Notes: generated from the letters alone by a model not told the origin. 36,391 nt of DNA from Pseudanabaena sp. 'Roaring Creek' (GCF_001402795.1 NZ_LIRE01000241.1:1-36391), one strand, 5' to 3'. Positions 14,484 to 23,550 are shown, numbered from the stretch's first letter. Numbers and translations are program-made.

Positions 14484-16511
14484 CTAGTTACGCTGTTCTA
14501 TTCCATTTTGAATAGTCGTCACATTATCGGGAGGACGAGTCCAGTTAAAATCACTAATCCGTAAGAGGAATTCCCCTAACCCCTGATTGGGATTGTATCG
14601 TATCAGTACAGAATAGGTACGCCTTGCATATTCGAGAGAATATACCGAATCAAATAGGTTGCCACTATCCAAACTCCAACTTTGTTGAATGCCAAAGCGA
14701 AGTGGTCCATAAATTTGCTGTACGATTCCAGCGGTAAGCGATCTGTTATCCGCAACGCGATCAAACAGGAAGGGCGATTTACCACTAGAGAAGGCTTGGG
14801 TGTAGCTTAAGGTTAAACCAGTATAGTCAAGAAAATCTTTGGCAAAATTACCAACTTCCGCAGCTAAACCAATAGTTCCATACAAAACTGCTTGATTAGC
14901 TCCATTGGAATAGAGAGAATTGACACCTTGGGCAGTCACGAAAGCATCTAACCTCGGCACGATAGGCTTTGGAGAGAAGCGCAATCCCGTTTCTTTTTCG
15001 GCTGGCAACGCTTCGCCCCGATAAAGGGGAAAAGCACGACTGAGCACGACAGCACTTTGCAATCGGATTAGGGAACCAATCGTACTGGGTTGGATATCGT
15101 CACGCACGGCTCCCACCAACTGAGCTGCGACTTGATAGTTAAAGGAAATTTGGGAATCTCCTAAAGTATAGGTAGGGGATATCAAGGTACTCCCAAGAAT
15201 ATTGTTCACATCCTGATATCCCAACGAGCCATTGTAAACGCGATCGCGAAAGGCGTATTGAGACACCAAGGTATGATTGCCAAACACAGGAACCTGATGG
15301 CTGACATTAAACCGTAATAAAGAATCGATTTTAGAAAAGTTCAACCCTGAGAAACTGGCTCGCGCCGACAGAGTTTGTCCATCATCAAAAGCGCCATTTA
15401 AGGTCGCCACAATCCCCAAAATATCAAACCCTGAAAATCCGCTTTGGCTAGAGAAAGCCCGTTGTAGGAGTAATTGTGGGGATACCTGCAAGCTTAAATT
15501 AGGCTGGGTAATGACATCAAAACTTTGCTGGTAATAGATCCCATCGCGATCGCGTTTATCAAATCCCACTAGCGCAGGAGCAAAGCGTTGAAAGCGATCG
15601 AGGATAATACTATTAACGGGTAATGGCAAAGAAAAGCCCTGATCAAAAACAATCTTGGGCGATTCGAGTTCGAGGCGGTTTTGAGTTGGAGAAATCGGAG
15701 TCAGAGTCGCTTTGCTTGTTACCAATTCGAGTTCTGGAGGGGTAAAGGGATCGTTAGTAACCCGTAAGTTTTCCGCAGTCCAATTATCTCCGTCGATAAT
15801 TAACCGCTCGGCAATAAAGCCAATGCGCCGCACTCTTCCTTCATTCGCATCCCCAGTCCCCCCAACGGATACCGTCACTGAGTTAGTCGCCACATCCGCA
15901 GGCGATCGCGAAACTTCTGAACTTTGTAAATTCCCAAGATCGACAGCTCCTGAAGCCTTGAGTAATTCGCCCTTAACATTACCGTAATTATACGTAAGCT
16001 TAGTACCGCGAAGCCTTTGATCGCCTCTGGTAAAAAATACATTACCTTCAGCGATAACCTCCTGAGTTTTCGTATCGAGGCGAACGCGATCGGCCTTCAG
16101 CTCTGATTTTTTGTAATTAATTACCACATTGCCTTCAGCCAAAAACACCTGTGTATTTACGTCATACTCTTGGCGATCGCTCACCACATTCAACTTGTCA
16201 CCTACTCGCGGTGGCAGAGTCGGACGTGGTTTATCCCTAGGCTTGGGCTTAGGCAGACTATTGGGTTTGATAGGACCTGCTTGAGCAATTAGGGTCGAGT
16301 TAATTTGCTGGGCAAGCGAATTAGGATCGGGCAGGGTATCAAAAAAAAGCTGCAACTGCGATCGCACCTCTGTTGGCAATTCAACAGGCAATCTGGCAAT
16401 GCGGAGATCGAGCGTTGGCAGTGGTGACAACGTCTGATTAAAGTTAGCCCGTCTCACCTCAGCTTGGGAGTGAGGTGGCAGTTGAGTTGAAGGCGGTGGT
16501 AAGAAGTCCAT
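14484..16511 (-). CDS. DUF3769 protein, LptD-like outer-membrane barrel
   Basis: The protein of about 675 residues has three regions. A proline-rich N-terminal 110 residues includes KPKPRDKPRPTLPPR. Next comes an OstA/LptA-like beta domain with repeats such as VFLAEGNVVINYKKSELKAD and EVIAEGNVFFTRGDQRL (residues 120-170), found in lipopolysaccharide transport proteins. The rest alternates short hydrophobic strands and polar turns, as in an outer-membrane barrel. Cyanobacteria carry this DUF3769 family in place of, or alongside, a classical LptD. No typical signal peptide is visible at the annotated start. ATG at 16511 is preferred to TTG at 16517. Role in outer-membrane glycolipid assembly is inferred from the family. 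Confidence 0.8.
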   Translation of the reverse strand: MDFLPPPSTQLPPHSQAEVRRANFNQTLSPLPTLDLRIARLPVELPTEVRSQLQLFFDTLPDPNSLAQQINSTLIAQAGPIKPNSLPKPKPRDKPRPTLPPRVGDKLNVVSDRQEYDVNTQVFLAEGNVVINYKKSELKADRVRLDTKTQEVIAEGNVFFTRGDQRLRGTKLTYNYGNVKGELLKASGAVDLGNLQSSEVSRSPADVATNSVTVSVGGTGDANEGRVRRIGFIAERLIIDGDNWTAENLRVTNDPFTPPELELVTSKATLTPISPTQNRLELESPKIVFDQGFSLPLPVNSIILDRFQRFAPALVGFDKRDRDGIYYQQSFDVITQPNLSLQVSPQLLLQRAFSSQSGFSGFDILGIVATLNGAFDDGQTLSARASFSGLNFSKIDSLLRFNVSHQVPVFGNHTLVSQYAFRDRVYNGSLGYQDVNNILGSTLISPTYTLGDSQISFNYQVAAQLVGAVRDDIQPSTIGSLIRLQSAVVLSRAFPLYRGEALPAEKETGLRFSPKPIVPRLDAFVTAQGVNSLYSNGANQAVLYGTIGLAAEVGNFAKDFLDYTGLTLSYTQAFSSGKSPFLFDRVADNRSLTAGIVQQIYGPLRFGIQQSWSLDSGNLFDSVYSLEYARRTYSVLIRYNPNQGLGEFLLRISDFNWTRPPDNVTTIQNGIEQRN

Positions 16512-16544
16512 ACTCAACTAAGTTTACAGGATTTTTATCTGCGA

Positions 16545-16676
16545 TATAGCTGTCGCTTGTAAAGTTAAGACATAAAACTGAGAAAGTAAAGGTGGGGCTT
16601 TAACTTAGTATTCCCCAAAGATGAGTGGCGGCGCAAAGCGCCGCCACTCATCTTTGGGGTTTTATATTCTAGCTAT
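16545..16676. repeat. Composite element with family B end and family A core
   Basis: It begins TATAGCTGTCGC with AAGACATAAA following, as in the family B elements, and ends near TAGCTAT. Inside, at 16613-16659, sits a perfect family A palindrome with CCCCAAAGATGAGTGGCG at its start. It fills most of the gap between dnaN and the DUF3769 gene and may contain the dnaN terminator. Confidence 0.75.
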
Positions 16677-16721
16677 CTCTTACAATGCGCTGCTATTCTC
16701 TTCTTGGGTGATATCGTAAAT

Positions 16722-17876
16722 CTAGTTACGTATCTGTACAGGCATAAGCAGATAGGTCATTTTAGTTGCGCCGATAGGCACAAGCACCGCAGGACTAGTC
16801 GGGTTATTCATCTGAATTTGAATTTCATTGCTTGGCAAAGCCTTTAAGCCATCCAGCAGATATTTAACATTAAAGGCAATTTCTACATCCTCACCCGACA
16901 CTTGGGCAGGTAAAGATTCTCTCCCTGCGGCAACATCAGGAGCCTCAACGGACAAAGAAATCTCTTGCCCAGTAGAATCAACAGAGATTTTAACAATATT
17001 ATTTTTTTGGTCAGCCAGTACCGCAATGCGTTCTAGGGCAGATAGGAATAATTTGCGCTCTAAGGTAACTTGGCGATCGAATCGGCTGGGTATCAATTGC
17101 CGATAGTTGGGATAAGTACCATCCAACAAACGAGAAATGAGGATTTGATTAGCACTCTGGAAAATCATATTGGCGCGATCAAATTTAACGGCGATCGCTC
17201 CCTCGGTTTGCTGATTGAGCATTCGCTCTAGCTCCCGCAAAGCCCTTGCAGGAATGGTTACTTCCAAATTAGTCGTGACAGTATCCTCGGTCACAGGAGG
17301 CTCATCCGCATCTAAAAACCCTGTCTGTACCACGGCAAGTCGATGCCCATCGGTAGCCGCAAACTCAAGGCGATCGGCATTAGCCGTCAGATGTACCCCC
17401 GTCAAAATCCGCTTCGTCTCATCAGCGGAAGTCGCAAACAAGGTGGAAGAAAGCCCGCTTAACATCGCCTCTACGGGCAGATAGGTGGTTTCGCCATCTT
17501 CGCCAATTTGCGGTAGTTCGGGAAACTCTTCCACGGGCAAGCCATGCATTTGGTAGCGTCCTGAACCACAGACAATCGAAACCATCGTATTGTCCTTATC
17601 GACATTGATGGTAATGTCTTCATCGGGCAACCGCGAAACGATATCGTTGAGCAACTTTGCAGGCAGCGTAATCGATCCCGCCTCTACTACTTGGGCGGGG
17701 AAAGAAACCTGAATCCCTAGATTGAGGTCGAAGGCAGTCATGCCAAGGCTTTGGGTTAAACTGTCCGCATCTAAACGGATATTAGCCAAGATCGGGTGGG
17801 TTGGACGAGATGCGACCGCACGACCGACAAGGGCAAGATTAGCAGCGAGTTGGTTTTGGGGGCAGACTAGTCGCAT
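16722..17876 (-). CDS. dnaN: DNA polymerase III beta sliding clamp
   Basis: The 384-residue protein is the ring that tethers the replicative polymerase to DNA. It starts MRLVCPQNQLAANLALVGRA, has the three-domain layout of bacterial clamps with VASRPTHPILANI early, GRYQMHGLPVEEFPELP at the end of the first domain, and ends TYLLMPVQIRN, close to the usual PMR-type C-terminus. It reads away from the DnaA-box cluster at 18478-18714. In cyanobacteria such as Synechococcus elongatus the origin is next to dnaN, so the neighbourhood supports both calls. Confidence 0.97.
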   Translation of the reverse strand: MRLVCPQNQLAANLALVGRAVASRPTHPILANIRLDADSLTQSLGMTAFDLNLGIQVSFPAQVVEAGSITLPAKLLNDIVSRLPDEDITINVDKDNTMVSIVCGSGRYQMHGLPVEEFPELPQIGEDGETTYLPVEAMLSGLSSTLFATSADETKRILTGVHLTANADRLEFAATDGHRLAVVQTGFLDADEPPVTEDTVTTNLEVTIPARALRELERMLNQQTEGAIAVKFDRANMIFQSANQILISRLLDGTYPNYRQLIPSRFDRQVTLERKLFLSALERIAVLADQKNNIVKISVDSTGQEISLSVEAPDVAAGRESLPAQVSGEDVEIAFNVKYLLDGLKALPSNEIQIQMNNPTSPAVLVPIGATKMTYLLMPVQIRN

Positions 17877-18049
17877 AGTTTATACAGAGGAATTTTTAAC
17901 GTGAGATAGGGGGATGGGAGACTAAAACTAGATTTTGAATAACTTCTGTATTCTCTTGTATTCTCTGACCAATGGAAGAATCTAGTTTTGGATTTTAAGA
18001 CTGGGAACTGGAGTTTTAGAGTTTAGATTTGCCCAAAGGGTTAATTCTG

Positions 18050-18108
18050 GCAAGTGCCAAATCGCACCAAATTGGTTAATCGTTTGGTTAACCGTATTTT
18101 GCACTTGC
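18050..18108. repeat. Imperfect 59-bp hairpin upstream of dnaN
   Basis: GCAAGTGCCAAAT and ATTTTGCACTTGC form the outer stem with one mismatch; GGTTAA and TTAACC can pair further in. It lies about 175 bases before the dnaN start codon, between dnaN and the DnaA boxes. It might be a 5' leader structure of dnaN or part of the origin region. Confidence 0.6.
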
Positions 18109-18477
18109 TATCTAGATAACTTGACATTGGCAGAAAAAACTAAATTAAAACTAAATTACTTAAAGTGAGTTTTTTAAATTTTGAGGATTCTGGAGATTTT
18201 AAACTCTCTTGGGAAATGTATTGGAGAATACTTTACGCATAGCTTCGGCAAACGAGCTCAAAAAACGAGCTAAAAATAAAACTTTTAAACTTGTTTAAAC
18301 TTAATTTTTCAATAGGAGCTTTTTAGTTTTTAGTTTTTTGATTTGTGGAAGCCAATCATAACATCGTTAGCAATTTTTGTATTGCCAAAATTAATTTTTG
18401 TTTTTCATTTTTTTTTCACTCGATCTAATTATTACTCTTTAAAGAAATAAAAAATCTTTAATAGTAGTAGTAGGGGC

Positions 18478-18800
18478 TGTGGAAAATGTGGAAAACCCAA
18501 AGAAAAGTATATTCAGCAAGTCTTTTAAGATTTTCCACCTGTGGAAAACCCTGTGGAAAAAATGGCTAGTTTTCCACAGGGTATAAATACCTAGTAAAAG
18601 TTTTCCACATTTATTTAAAAGTTTTCCCCAGATATTGCCTGTTTTTCCACAGATGAATTAGAGTTTTCCACAGGTTTTCCACAGGCAAACTATCAAGATC
18701 TAATGTTATCCACAGATAAATAATGCATATTTTTATAAAAAAATCATTTGAGGGCTGCTTAAAAAAAATTAATAATAATTTGATAATAAGAATTTATGGC
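18478..18800. other. Probable chromosomal replication origin (oriC)
   Basis: Boxes of the form TTTTCCACA occur on the minus strand at 18478-18486, 18487-18495, 18540-18548 and 18552-18560, and on the plus strand at 18570-18578, 18601-18609, 18643-18651, 18664-18672 and 18675-18683. TTTTCCACC lies at 18531, TTTTCCCCA at 18622 and TTATCCACA at 18706. The boxes change orientation near 18565. An AT-rich stretch (about 18715-18800, with runs of A and TAATAATAATTT-like sequence) follows and could be the unwinding element. The rest of the gene-free 17877-18998 holds AT-rich DNA and two hairpins. Confidence 0.88.
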
Positions 18801-18842
18801 GAGTAAAAACCATCTGCTTGTTTGTGGATTTCGTCGGGAGAT

Positions 18843-18867
18843 CCCGATCGCGGCATTAGCGATCGGG
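18843..18867. repeat. HIP1-containing hairpin beside oriC
   Basis: CCCGATCGC and GCGATCGGG pair around GGCATTA. Each arm carries most of the HIP1 motif. It lies after the AT-rich stretch and 130 bases before the Psb32 gene; a G-C stem without a T run makes terminator function unlikely. Confidence 0.6.
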
Positions 18868-18998
18868 GCTTAGGGTTGAGAAGAAATGAAATTTTACTTG
18901 TGTTTTTTGATGACTACCTTTTCGATTGATATAGTGTTGAAAATGGAAATAAATGGACTTGGTTTAAAAAATAGTTTTAAAAATAGGTTAAAAATTTT

Positions 18999-19724
18999 GT
19001 GATTAATGTGATTAAAATGCTGCTTAAAAATTTATTTAGTCGCCTATTTTTGGGGACGATCGCCTTAGCCCTTGGCTTTAATTTATTCACTGGTAATGTC
19101 TTCGCTTTGCAGGTGTCGGATATTCCTGACTTAGCAGAGATCCAAAAACTAACTGAGCAGACATGGGTAATTGATGATTCGGAGGTATTAAGTGCGCTCA
19201 CTAAAAGTGCGATCGCTGGTAAAGCTGAAAAAATAGCTGAAGCAACAGGAATTGAAGTGCATGTGCTAGCCATCCAACGGATCGATCTCGGTCAACCTGC
19301 TTCAGAGTTTGCAGCGGAGCTATTTGATAAATGGTTTCCAACGGATGCTGAGAAATCCAATCAAGTGTTGCTATTTATGGCGACGGAAGATCACCGTACA
19401 GCGATTCAGACTGGGGCTAAGGTCAAAGAAGTTTTGCCCGATAGTATTGCTAATAGTATCGCGGATGAGACGATGCTCTATCCCGCCCGTAAGTCAAACT
19501 ATAACCAAGCCGTGAATGAAGGCTTTGCGCGTCTGGAAATAGTGTTAAAGGGGAATCCTGATCCAGGGGCTCCTCTGTTAGCAGTAGAAGAAACTGAGAC
19601 GAGCAACTATGCAACCAGAGAAGAGACGGAGGCGAGTTCGTCGAATGTGGTGGTGATTATTTTGCTGATTTTGGCAACTTTGTTGCCCATGGCAACCTAC
19701 TATTGGTTACAAAGTCAACCATAA
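18999..19724 (+). CDS. psb32: TPM-domain protein, Psb32-type
   Basis: The 241-residue protein has a TPM (TLP18.3/Psb32/MOLO-1) domain. The signature starts with TWVIDDSEVLSALTKSAI, then GIEVHVLAIQRIDLGQPASE, FAAELFDKWFP, and NQVLLFMATEDHRTAIQTG. A signal peptide covers roughly residues 10-36 (LFLGTIALALGF to VFALQ), and VVVIILLILATLLPMATYYW near the C-terminus is a membrane anchor, so the domain faces the lumen or periplasm. Psb32 helps photosystem II withstand and recover from light damage. The frame opens with GTG at 18999; ATG at 19017 is an alternative. It reads away from the origin. Confidence 0.8.
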   Translation: MINVIKMLLKNLFSRLFLGTIALALGFNLFTGNVFALQVSDIPDLAEIQKLTEQTWVIDDSEVLSALTKSAIAGKAEKIAEATGIEVHVLAIQRIDLGQPASEFAAELFDKWFPTDAEKSNQVLLFMATEDHRTAIQTGAKVKEVLPDSIANSIADETMLYPARKSNYNQAVNEGFARLEIVLKGNPDPGAPLLAVEETETSNYATREETEASSSNVVVIILLILATLLPMATYYWLQSQP

Positions 19725-19746
19725 GGTTTCCATACGTCAACCAGAG

Positions 19747-19785
19747 AAAGACAAGTGGCGGCGCGAAGCGCCGCCACTTGTCTTT
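19747..19785. repeat. Family A palindrome after the Psb32 gene
   Basis: AAAGACAAGTGGCGGCGC and GCGCCGCCACTTGTCTTT pair perfectly around GAA. Compared with other copies the stem has CAAG where they have TGAG, and the other arm has changed to match. It lies between two converging genes and may end both. Confidence 0.9.
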
Positions 19786-19805
19786 TGGATTTGCAATCAC
19801 TTTAT

Positions 19806-22403
19806 CTATTGCTCTTCAAAATTGATGTCTTGGGCGAGGTTGGGAGGAGTGACTGCGCGAGTAACTCGAACTTTGTGACTTTCCCTTTGGGTTTGAGCTT
19901 CGATCGCGATCGCTTCAAAGGCAACATCAATGCTACTGAGAGGAATCGAGATATGCGTGCGGGTTTCGATAAACTCGGTATTCGGAACTACGCTAAAGTC
20001 CAACAACCAGCGAGGACCATCGACAATTATGCGGGTCTGTAAATCTTTAATCCAGAACTTCACAAAGAACTTGGTGGTGAGTACGGGTAAACGCACGGTG
20101 ATCAGCATTGGTGTACCTGAGATGATTTCCCCAGCAGGAATGAGGAGTTCGGGGATCGGAATCGGTTCCTGTTCTGAAAAGCTTTGTGGAGAAGATTCTT
20201 GGATGTTACGGATAGTTTTAGCCGTTTCCGTTAGGGCGTAAGCACTGGCATTGGAGCCAGACAATCCACCCACAGGGAAAGCATTGGGATCGGTGGTTTC
20301 TTCCCAAACATATTCATTGAGGATTAGATCGGATTCAAAATCCAGAAGGCGATCAAGCTGTACGTCAAGTTCGCGATCTAATTCCGCCAGACTTGTGGAT
20401 TCGGAGATCGTTCGGATTCGATCGGGATTATCGAGATCGATGGACGCAGCCGTATTTTCCAGCGGTTCATTTATGGGTAATGGATCGCTGGTATAGGTAT
20501 CGAGTAATAGCTCCTCAGTGCGTTGGCTAGCTTTTTGGGCAGCGATCGCATCAGCAGATAGTGTTTGCAGCTTATTGAGAAAACGATGGTTTGTCTGCTG
20601 GGGAGGGAGATCTTTAATGAGGGGTAGTTGACTATTGCCCACATTACCCAAGGATGTCTCTAGTCTTGGTTGTTCGAGTAATTCTTCGTAGTTTTGGGGG
20701 AGATCTTCTTCAAAACTGTAATACAACTCAGGTTCTTTATCATTGAGAAGCGGACGATTTTGGCGATCGCTACCATCAATAATGCCGATATTGGTTAGCT
20801 CAAAACTGGTCAGATCGGATTTGGAATCTATTTGATCAGGGGGAGCCTCTACCTGTGGAAAACTGTGAGGAAGATCCTCGTCAATGGTGGAACTGGAGTC
20901 ACTAAAATTTTGATCTGTTGCTTGAGATCGCAGTTGGGGTAAAGGAGGTAATGACAAGGCATTAGCAGGGCGTTGTGGCTCTCCCTGAGTGGCTTTGGGC
21001 TTATTAGAAGGCAAAGGTGGCAAACTAAGGAAATTGTTAGACTTAGTTTTTGGAGATGGCGGGGTAGGTTGATTTTCAGGTGCGAGGGATGCCTGTGGAA
21101 AACTCTGGGGAATCTGTGGGTAACTAGGATCATCATTGCCCGATGCCGTTAGTTGTAAATAATCCTGAGAGTTATTTTCGGAATTCTGTTTTTGAGCTTC
21201 TTTAATTAGTTCTGGAAGAACTCTTGATGCGGGATAGGAAACCGCGATCGCCTGTTGGCAAACAAATAGCTCCTGATCGAGCAAGCCCTGATCGAGCAAG
21301 CCCTGATCGCGTAAGCCTTGATGTTGTTGAAAGCCCTGTTGGGGATGGATTTGTACTTCTCCAATCAGTACTTGAATTTCTGATGGTGGAGGAACTTGGA
21401 TCTGGTATTTGAAGGGAATGGCTCCATTCACAGGATTGCGATCGCGAGAATCAGCGATCAAGTAGCGCTCACTGACTAAAACCTCAAGGGTTTGCGGATC
21501 TTTGAGGGTCACCTCAAGCTCGCCTTGAGTATAGATATCTCCAGTCAGGTTAAAGCTATTGTCCTCATTAATGATGTATTGAGGTTGTTTGAGGCGCAGT
21601 AAGATACGGGGGTGATGGGGAATGTCAGTTTGCGCGATGGGGGATAATTCTTGTGTGGTTGTCTTCTCTAGAGTAGACTCTACTTTAGAGCGAGCTCTTG
21701 AGCGATCGCCTAGACTGCCTTTTAATGGCAGTTTAGCTTGTGCAGAGTCTTCCCGCTCGTCCTCAAGTTCATTATCAGGTTCGTCATCAAGCTCGTCACC
21801 AAGCTCGTCATCATTAAACAGCGCAAACTCCTCAAACATTGATTGCACTAGTTCGGTCGATCGCTGCTCGGCAATATCGAGAATGGGGGAGCTATAACTG
21901 AGAGGAGTTGGTTCTGTTTGGATGATCCCCAATGCGTTGGTATGGGAGTTCTGGGGGATGTCCGTTGCTATTTCTAGAGCTTCTTCAGGATCGCTATATT
22001 GCCAATCAGAACCAGCTTCTGACGAGATTTGAATTACATCAAACTTGACTGTTTTTCTCCATGCAGGAGGAATATTGGTATTTACTGTTTCTGCATCAGT
22101 AGAATCGGGATTGGATTCCGTTGCTAAGCAATCAATTTGCCATTGTCCAGGAACAAAATTGGTGTAGGGCATCACGATCAGTAATCCATCGTGGCTGATG
22201 CGCTTTACAATTTTTTGTTGAAGTGGTTGATGGCGGACATCGGCGAGGGGGCGATAGGCGATCGCGATACCAACTAGTGCATTTGCTAAAGCAGAGCGTG
22301 CAGCAAGTCGGTACTGCCCTTCTAAAATCTCAACGGTGGGAGACTCTAGGGGCAACCAGGACTTGTCACCTTTGCGTTGTAGCAAAAATTCCCAGTTTTC
22401 CAT
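19806..22403 (-). CDS. Large acidic protein of unknown function
   Basis: I do not recognise a named domain. The 865-residue protein has a compact N-terminal part beginning MENWEFLLQRKGDKSWLPLE (residues 1-120) and a beta-rich C-terminal part (about 735-865, with GEIISGTPMLITVRLPVL and FFVKFWIKDLQTR). These flank a long low-complexity middle full of Pro, Gln, Ser, Asp and Glu, including DDELGDELDDEPDNELEDER and a minisatellite coding DQGLLDQGLLDQEL. A central block ILLRLKQPQYIINEDNSFNL is again ordered. There is no signal peptide. The ordered ends with a variable middle suggest a scaffold-type protein. It is a single gene facing the Psb32 gene. Confidence 0.8.
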   Translation of the reverse strand: MENWEFLLQRKGDKSWLPLESPTVEILEGQYRLAARSALANALVGIAIAYRPLADVRHQPLQQKIVKRISHDGLLIVMPYTNFVPGQWQIDCLATESNPDSTDAETVNTNIPPAWRKTVKFDVIQISSEAGSDWQYSDPEEALEIATDIPQNSHTNALGIIQTEPTPLSYSSPILDIAEQRSTELVQSMFEEFALFNDDELGDELDDEPDNELEDEREDSAQAKLPLKGSLGDRSRARSKVESTLEKTTTQELSPIAQTDIPHHPRILLRLKQPQYIINEDNSFNLTGDIYTQGELEVTLKDPQTLEVLVSERYLIADSRDRNPVNGAIPFKYQIQVPPPSEIQVLIGEVQIHPQQGFQQHQGLRDQGLLDQGLLDQELFVCQQAIAVSYPASRVLPELIKEAQKQNSENNSQDYLQLTASGNDDPSYPQIPQSFPQASLAPENQPTPPSPKTKSNNFLSLPPLPSNKPKATQGEPQRPANALSLPPLPQLRSQATDQNFSDSSSTIDEDLPHSFPQVEAPPDQIDSKSDLTSFELTNIGIIDGSDRQNRPLLNDKEPELYYSFEEDLPQNYEELLEQPRLETSLGNVGNSQLPLIKDLPPQQTNHRFLNKLQTLSADAIAAQKASQRTEELLLDTYTSDPLPINEPLENTAASIDLDNPDRIRTISESTSLAELDRELDVQLDRLLDFESDLILNEYVWEETTDPNAFPVGGLSGSNASAYALTETAKTIRNIQESSPQSFSEQEPIPIPELLIPAGEIISGTPMLITVRLPVLTTKFFVKFWIKDLQTRIIVDGPRWLLDFSVVPNTEFIETRTHISIPLSSIDVAFEAIAIEAQTQRESHKVRVTRAVTPPNLAQDINFEEQ
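21272..21316. repeat. 15-bp minisatellite in the acidic-protein gene
   Basis: Three adjacent units of the type CCTGATCGAGCAAGC are nearly identical and encode DQGLL-like pentapeptides on the minus strand. The unit is a multiple of three, so copy-number change would keep the frame. Confidence 0.85.
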
Positions 22404-22571
22404 ATGTGGCGATCGCAGGATAAGTGTGCTTAATTATCGCAAATACTAACCCATATAGGCTGGTATAGCAATTGTCATCGAAGAGGCAATAGGTCAGATA
22501 TCGGGCTATACGATTTGTCCTTAACCACTCTCCTACGGGAGAGGAGAATGTAAGAGAGATAATCTTTCTCC

Positions 22572-22630
22572 TCATCCCAAAGGTGAGATGTGGCGCGAAG
22601 GGCTGCTACTCACCTTTCACTCACCTTTTG
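22572..22630. repeat. Degenerate family A element
   Basis: CCCAAAGGTGAGATGTGGCGC is followed by GAAGGGCTGCTACTCACCTTT, with a second CTCACCTTTTG after it. The stem is partly eroded. It is the first of a run of repeats filling the gene-free stretch 22404-22948. Confidence 0.65.
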
Positions 22631-22640
22631 TTTTTTGTCC

Positions 22641-22745
22641 TACAGCGCTTTGCGTTCAAATTCAAACCCAGAAAACTTTTGAAAGTCCTGTTTAGTGACA
22701 TTTTCAAAAGTTTTTTGGTGGTTCTTTTGATCGAAAATTGCTGTA
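22641..22745. repeat. Family C element, 105 bp, diverged stem
   Basis: It runs from TACAGCGCTTTGCGTTCAAA to GATCGAAAATTGCTGTA, the same ends and the same length as 1215-1319. The inner palindrome (GAAAACTTTTGAAAGTCC and GACATTTTCAAAAGTTTT) has become imperfect. Confidence 0.8.
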
Positions 22746-22790
22746 AGCAAAACTTGCATTGCTATATTCTTTTGCGGGAGGGCTGATACT

Positions 22791-22926
22791 AATTCACGAA
22801 AGTGTGATCACACTTCTAGATTCTCCAGAATCATTGGGGCGGCTCCGCCGCCCCAATGATTCTGGTTTTATATTTGGTACTTTATTAAATCGCAAGCCCC
22901 TTAAGAAATGGCTACGCCATTTCTTA
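22791..22926. repeat. Cluster: broken family D copy and two further palindromes
   Basis: AATTCACGAAAGTGTGATCACACTT (22791-22815) is family D whose right arm stops short. At 22825-22865 a perfect palindrome with 19-bp arms (CCAGAATCATTGGGGCGGC) around TCC follows. At 22902-22926 TAAGAAATGGC-TAC-GCCATTTCTTA is a perfect palindrome whose identical twin is the last 25 bases of the window. Confidence 0.8.
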
Positions 22927-22948
22927 ATTTGGTATGAGATGTGGAGAT

Positions 22949-23440
22949 TTAGATAGAAAGACCGAGCTTTAGCCCTAATAAAGCATGGGCGACTAAAAGT
23001 ACGACGATCGCACTGCCGAGGTAAGCGTGGGCATTACGCAGTAAGGGTTGATTGCCTCCAAACCCAGTGAGCGAGATCGTGCCGTTGATGGCTAGTAAGG
23101 TCAATACTACGGAGCCCGTAAGGAAATGAGGGCTTTCTAGTAAAGGTTTTCCCTGCATCACCAAGGATAATAGTCCGCCCGTATATCCTGTTGCTAAGAA
23201 GACGGTCATTAGCGGCGCTACTTTGCGATGATCGGCTTTATTCTTAATGGCTACTTCATTGTCCGTTGTAGTGCGGCTGCGCCATCCTGAGATTGCTACA
23301 AACGATCCCATCGCAAAAATGACGATCGCCATAAACAAGGGATGACCCCAATGAGTTACCGAGGCGGGGATAGGCAGAGATTTGAACTGGTCGGCAATGG
23401 GCTGAATGGACTCAGTGAGTTTGTTGGCAAATTCATTCAT
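22949..23440 (-). CDS. DUF4079 four-helix membrane protein
   Basis: The 163-residue protein has four membrane segments: PLFMAIVIFAMGSFVAISGW (about 34-53), MTVFLATGYTGGLLSLV (78-94), FLTGSVVLTLLAINGTISL (106-124) and LGSAIVVLLVAHALLGLKL (142-160). Histidines at H30/H33 and in NAHAYLG and AHALLG lie near segment ends, similar to haem-binding b-type cytochromes of the DUF4079 family, whose members are mostly from photosynthetic organisms. Function is not established. It stands alone between repeat clusters. Confidence 0.8.
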   Translation of the reverse strand: MNEFANKLTESIQPIADQFKSLPIPASVTHWGHPLFMAIVIFAMGSFVAISGWRSRTTTDNEVAIKNKADHRKVAPLMTVFLATGYTGGLLSLVMQGKPLLESPHFLTGSVVLTLLAINGTISLTGFGGNQPLLRNAHAYLGSAIVVLLVAHALLGLKLGLSI

Positions 23441-23550
23441 AGACTTGAGATGGTTGAGTAGGGAAACTACAAAAAAATTTACATTTTTTAATATATTGTA
23501 GCTTTTATTTCATTGATTCAGTAGCTTGGCGCTACTAAATATAAAAATCC

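Noticed and set aside
18843-18867. Intrinsic terminator near the origin
   Set aside because: No gene ends here and no T run follows the stem on either strand; kept only as a hairpin.
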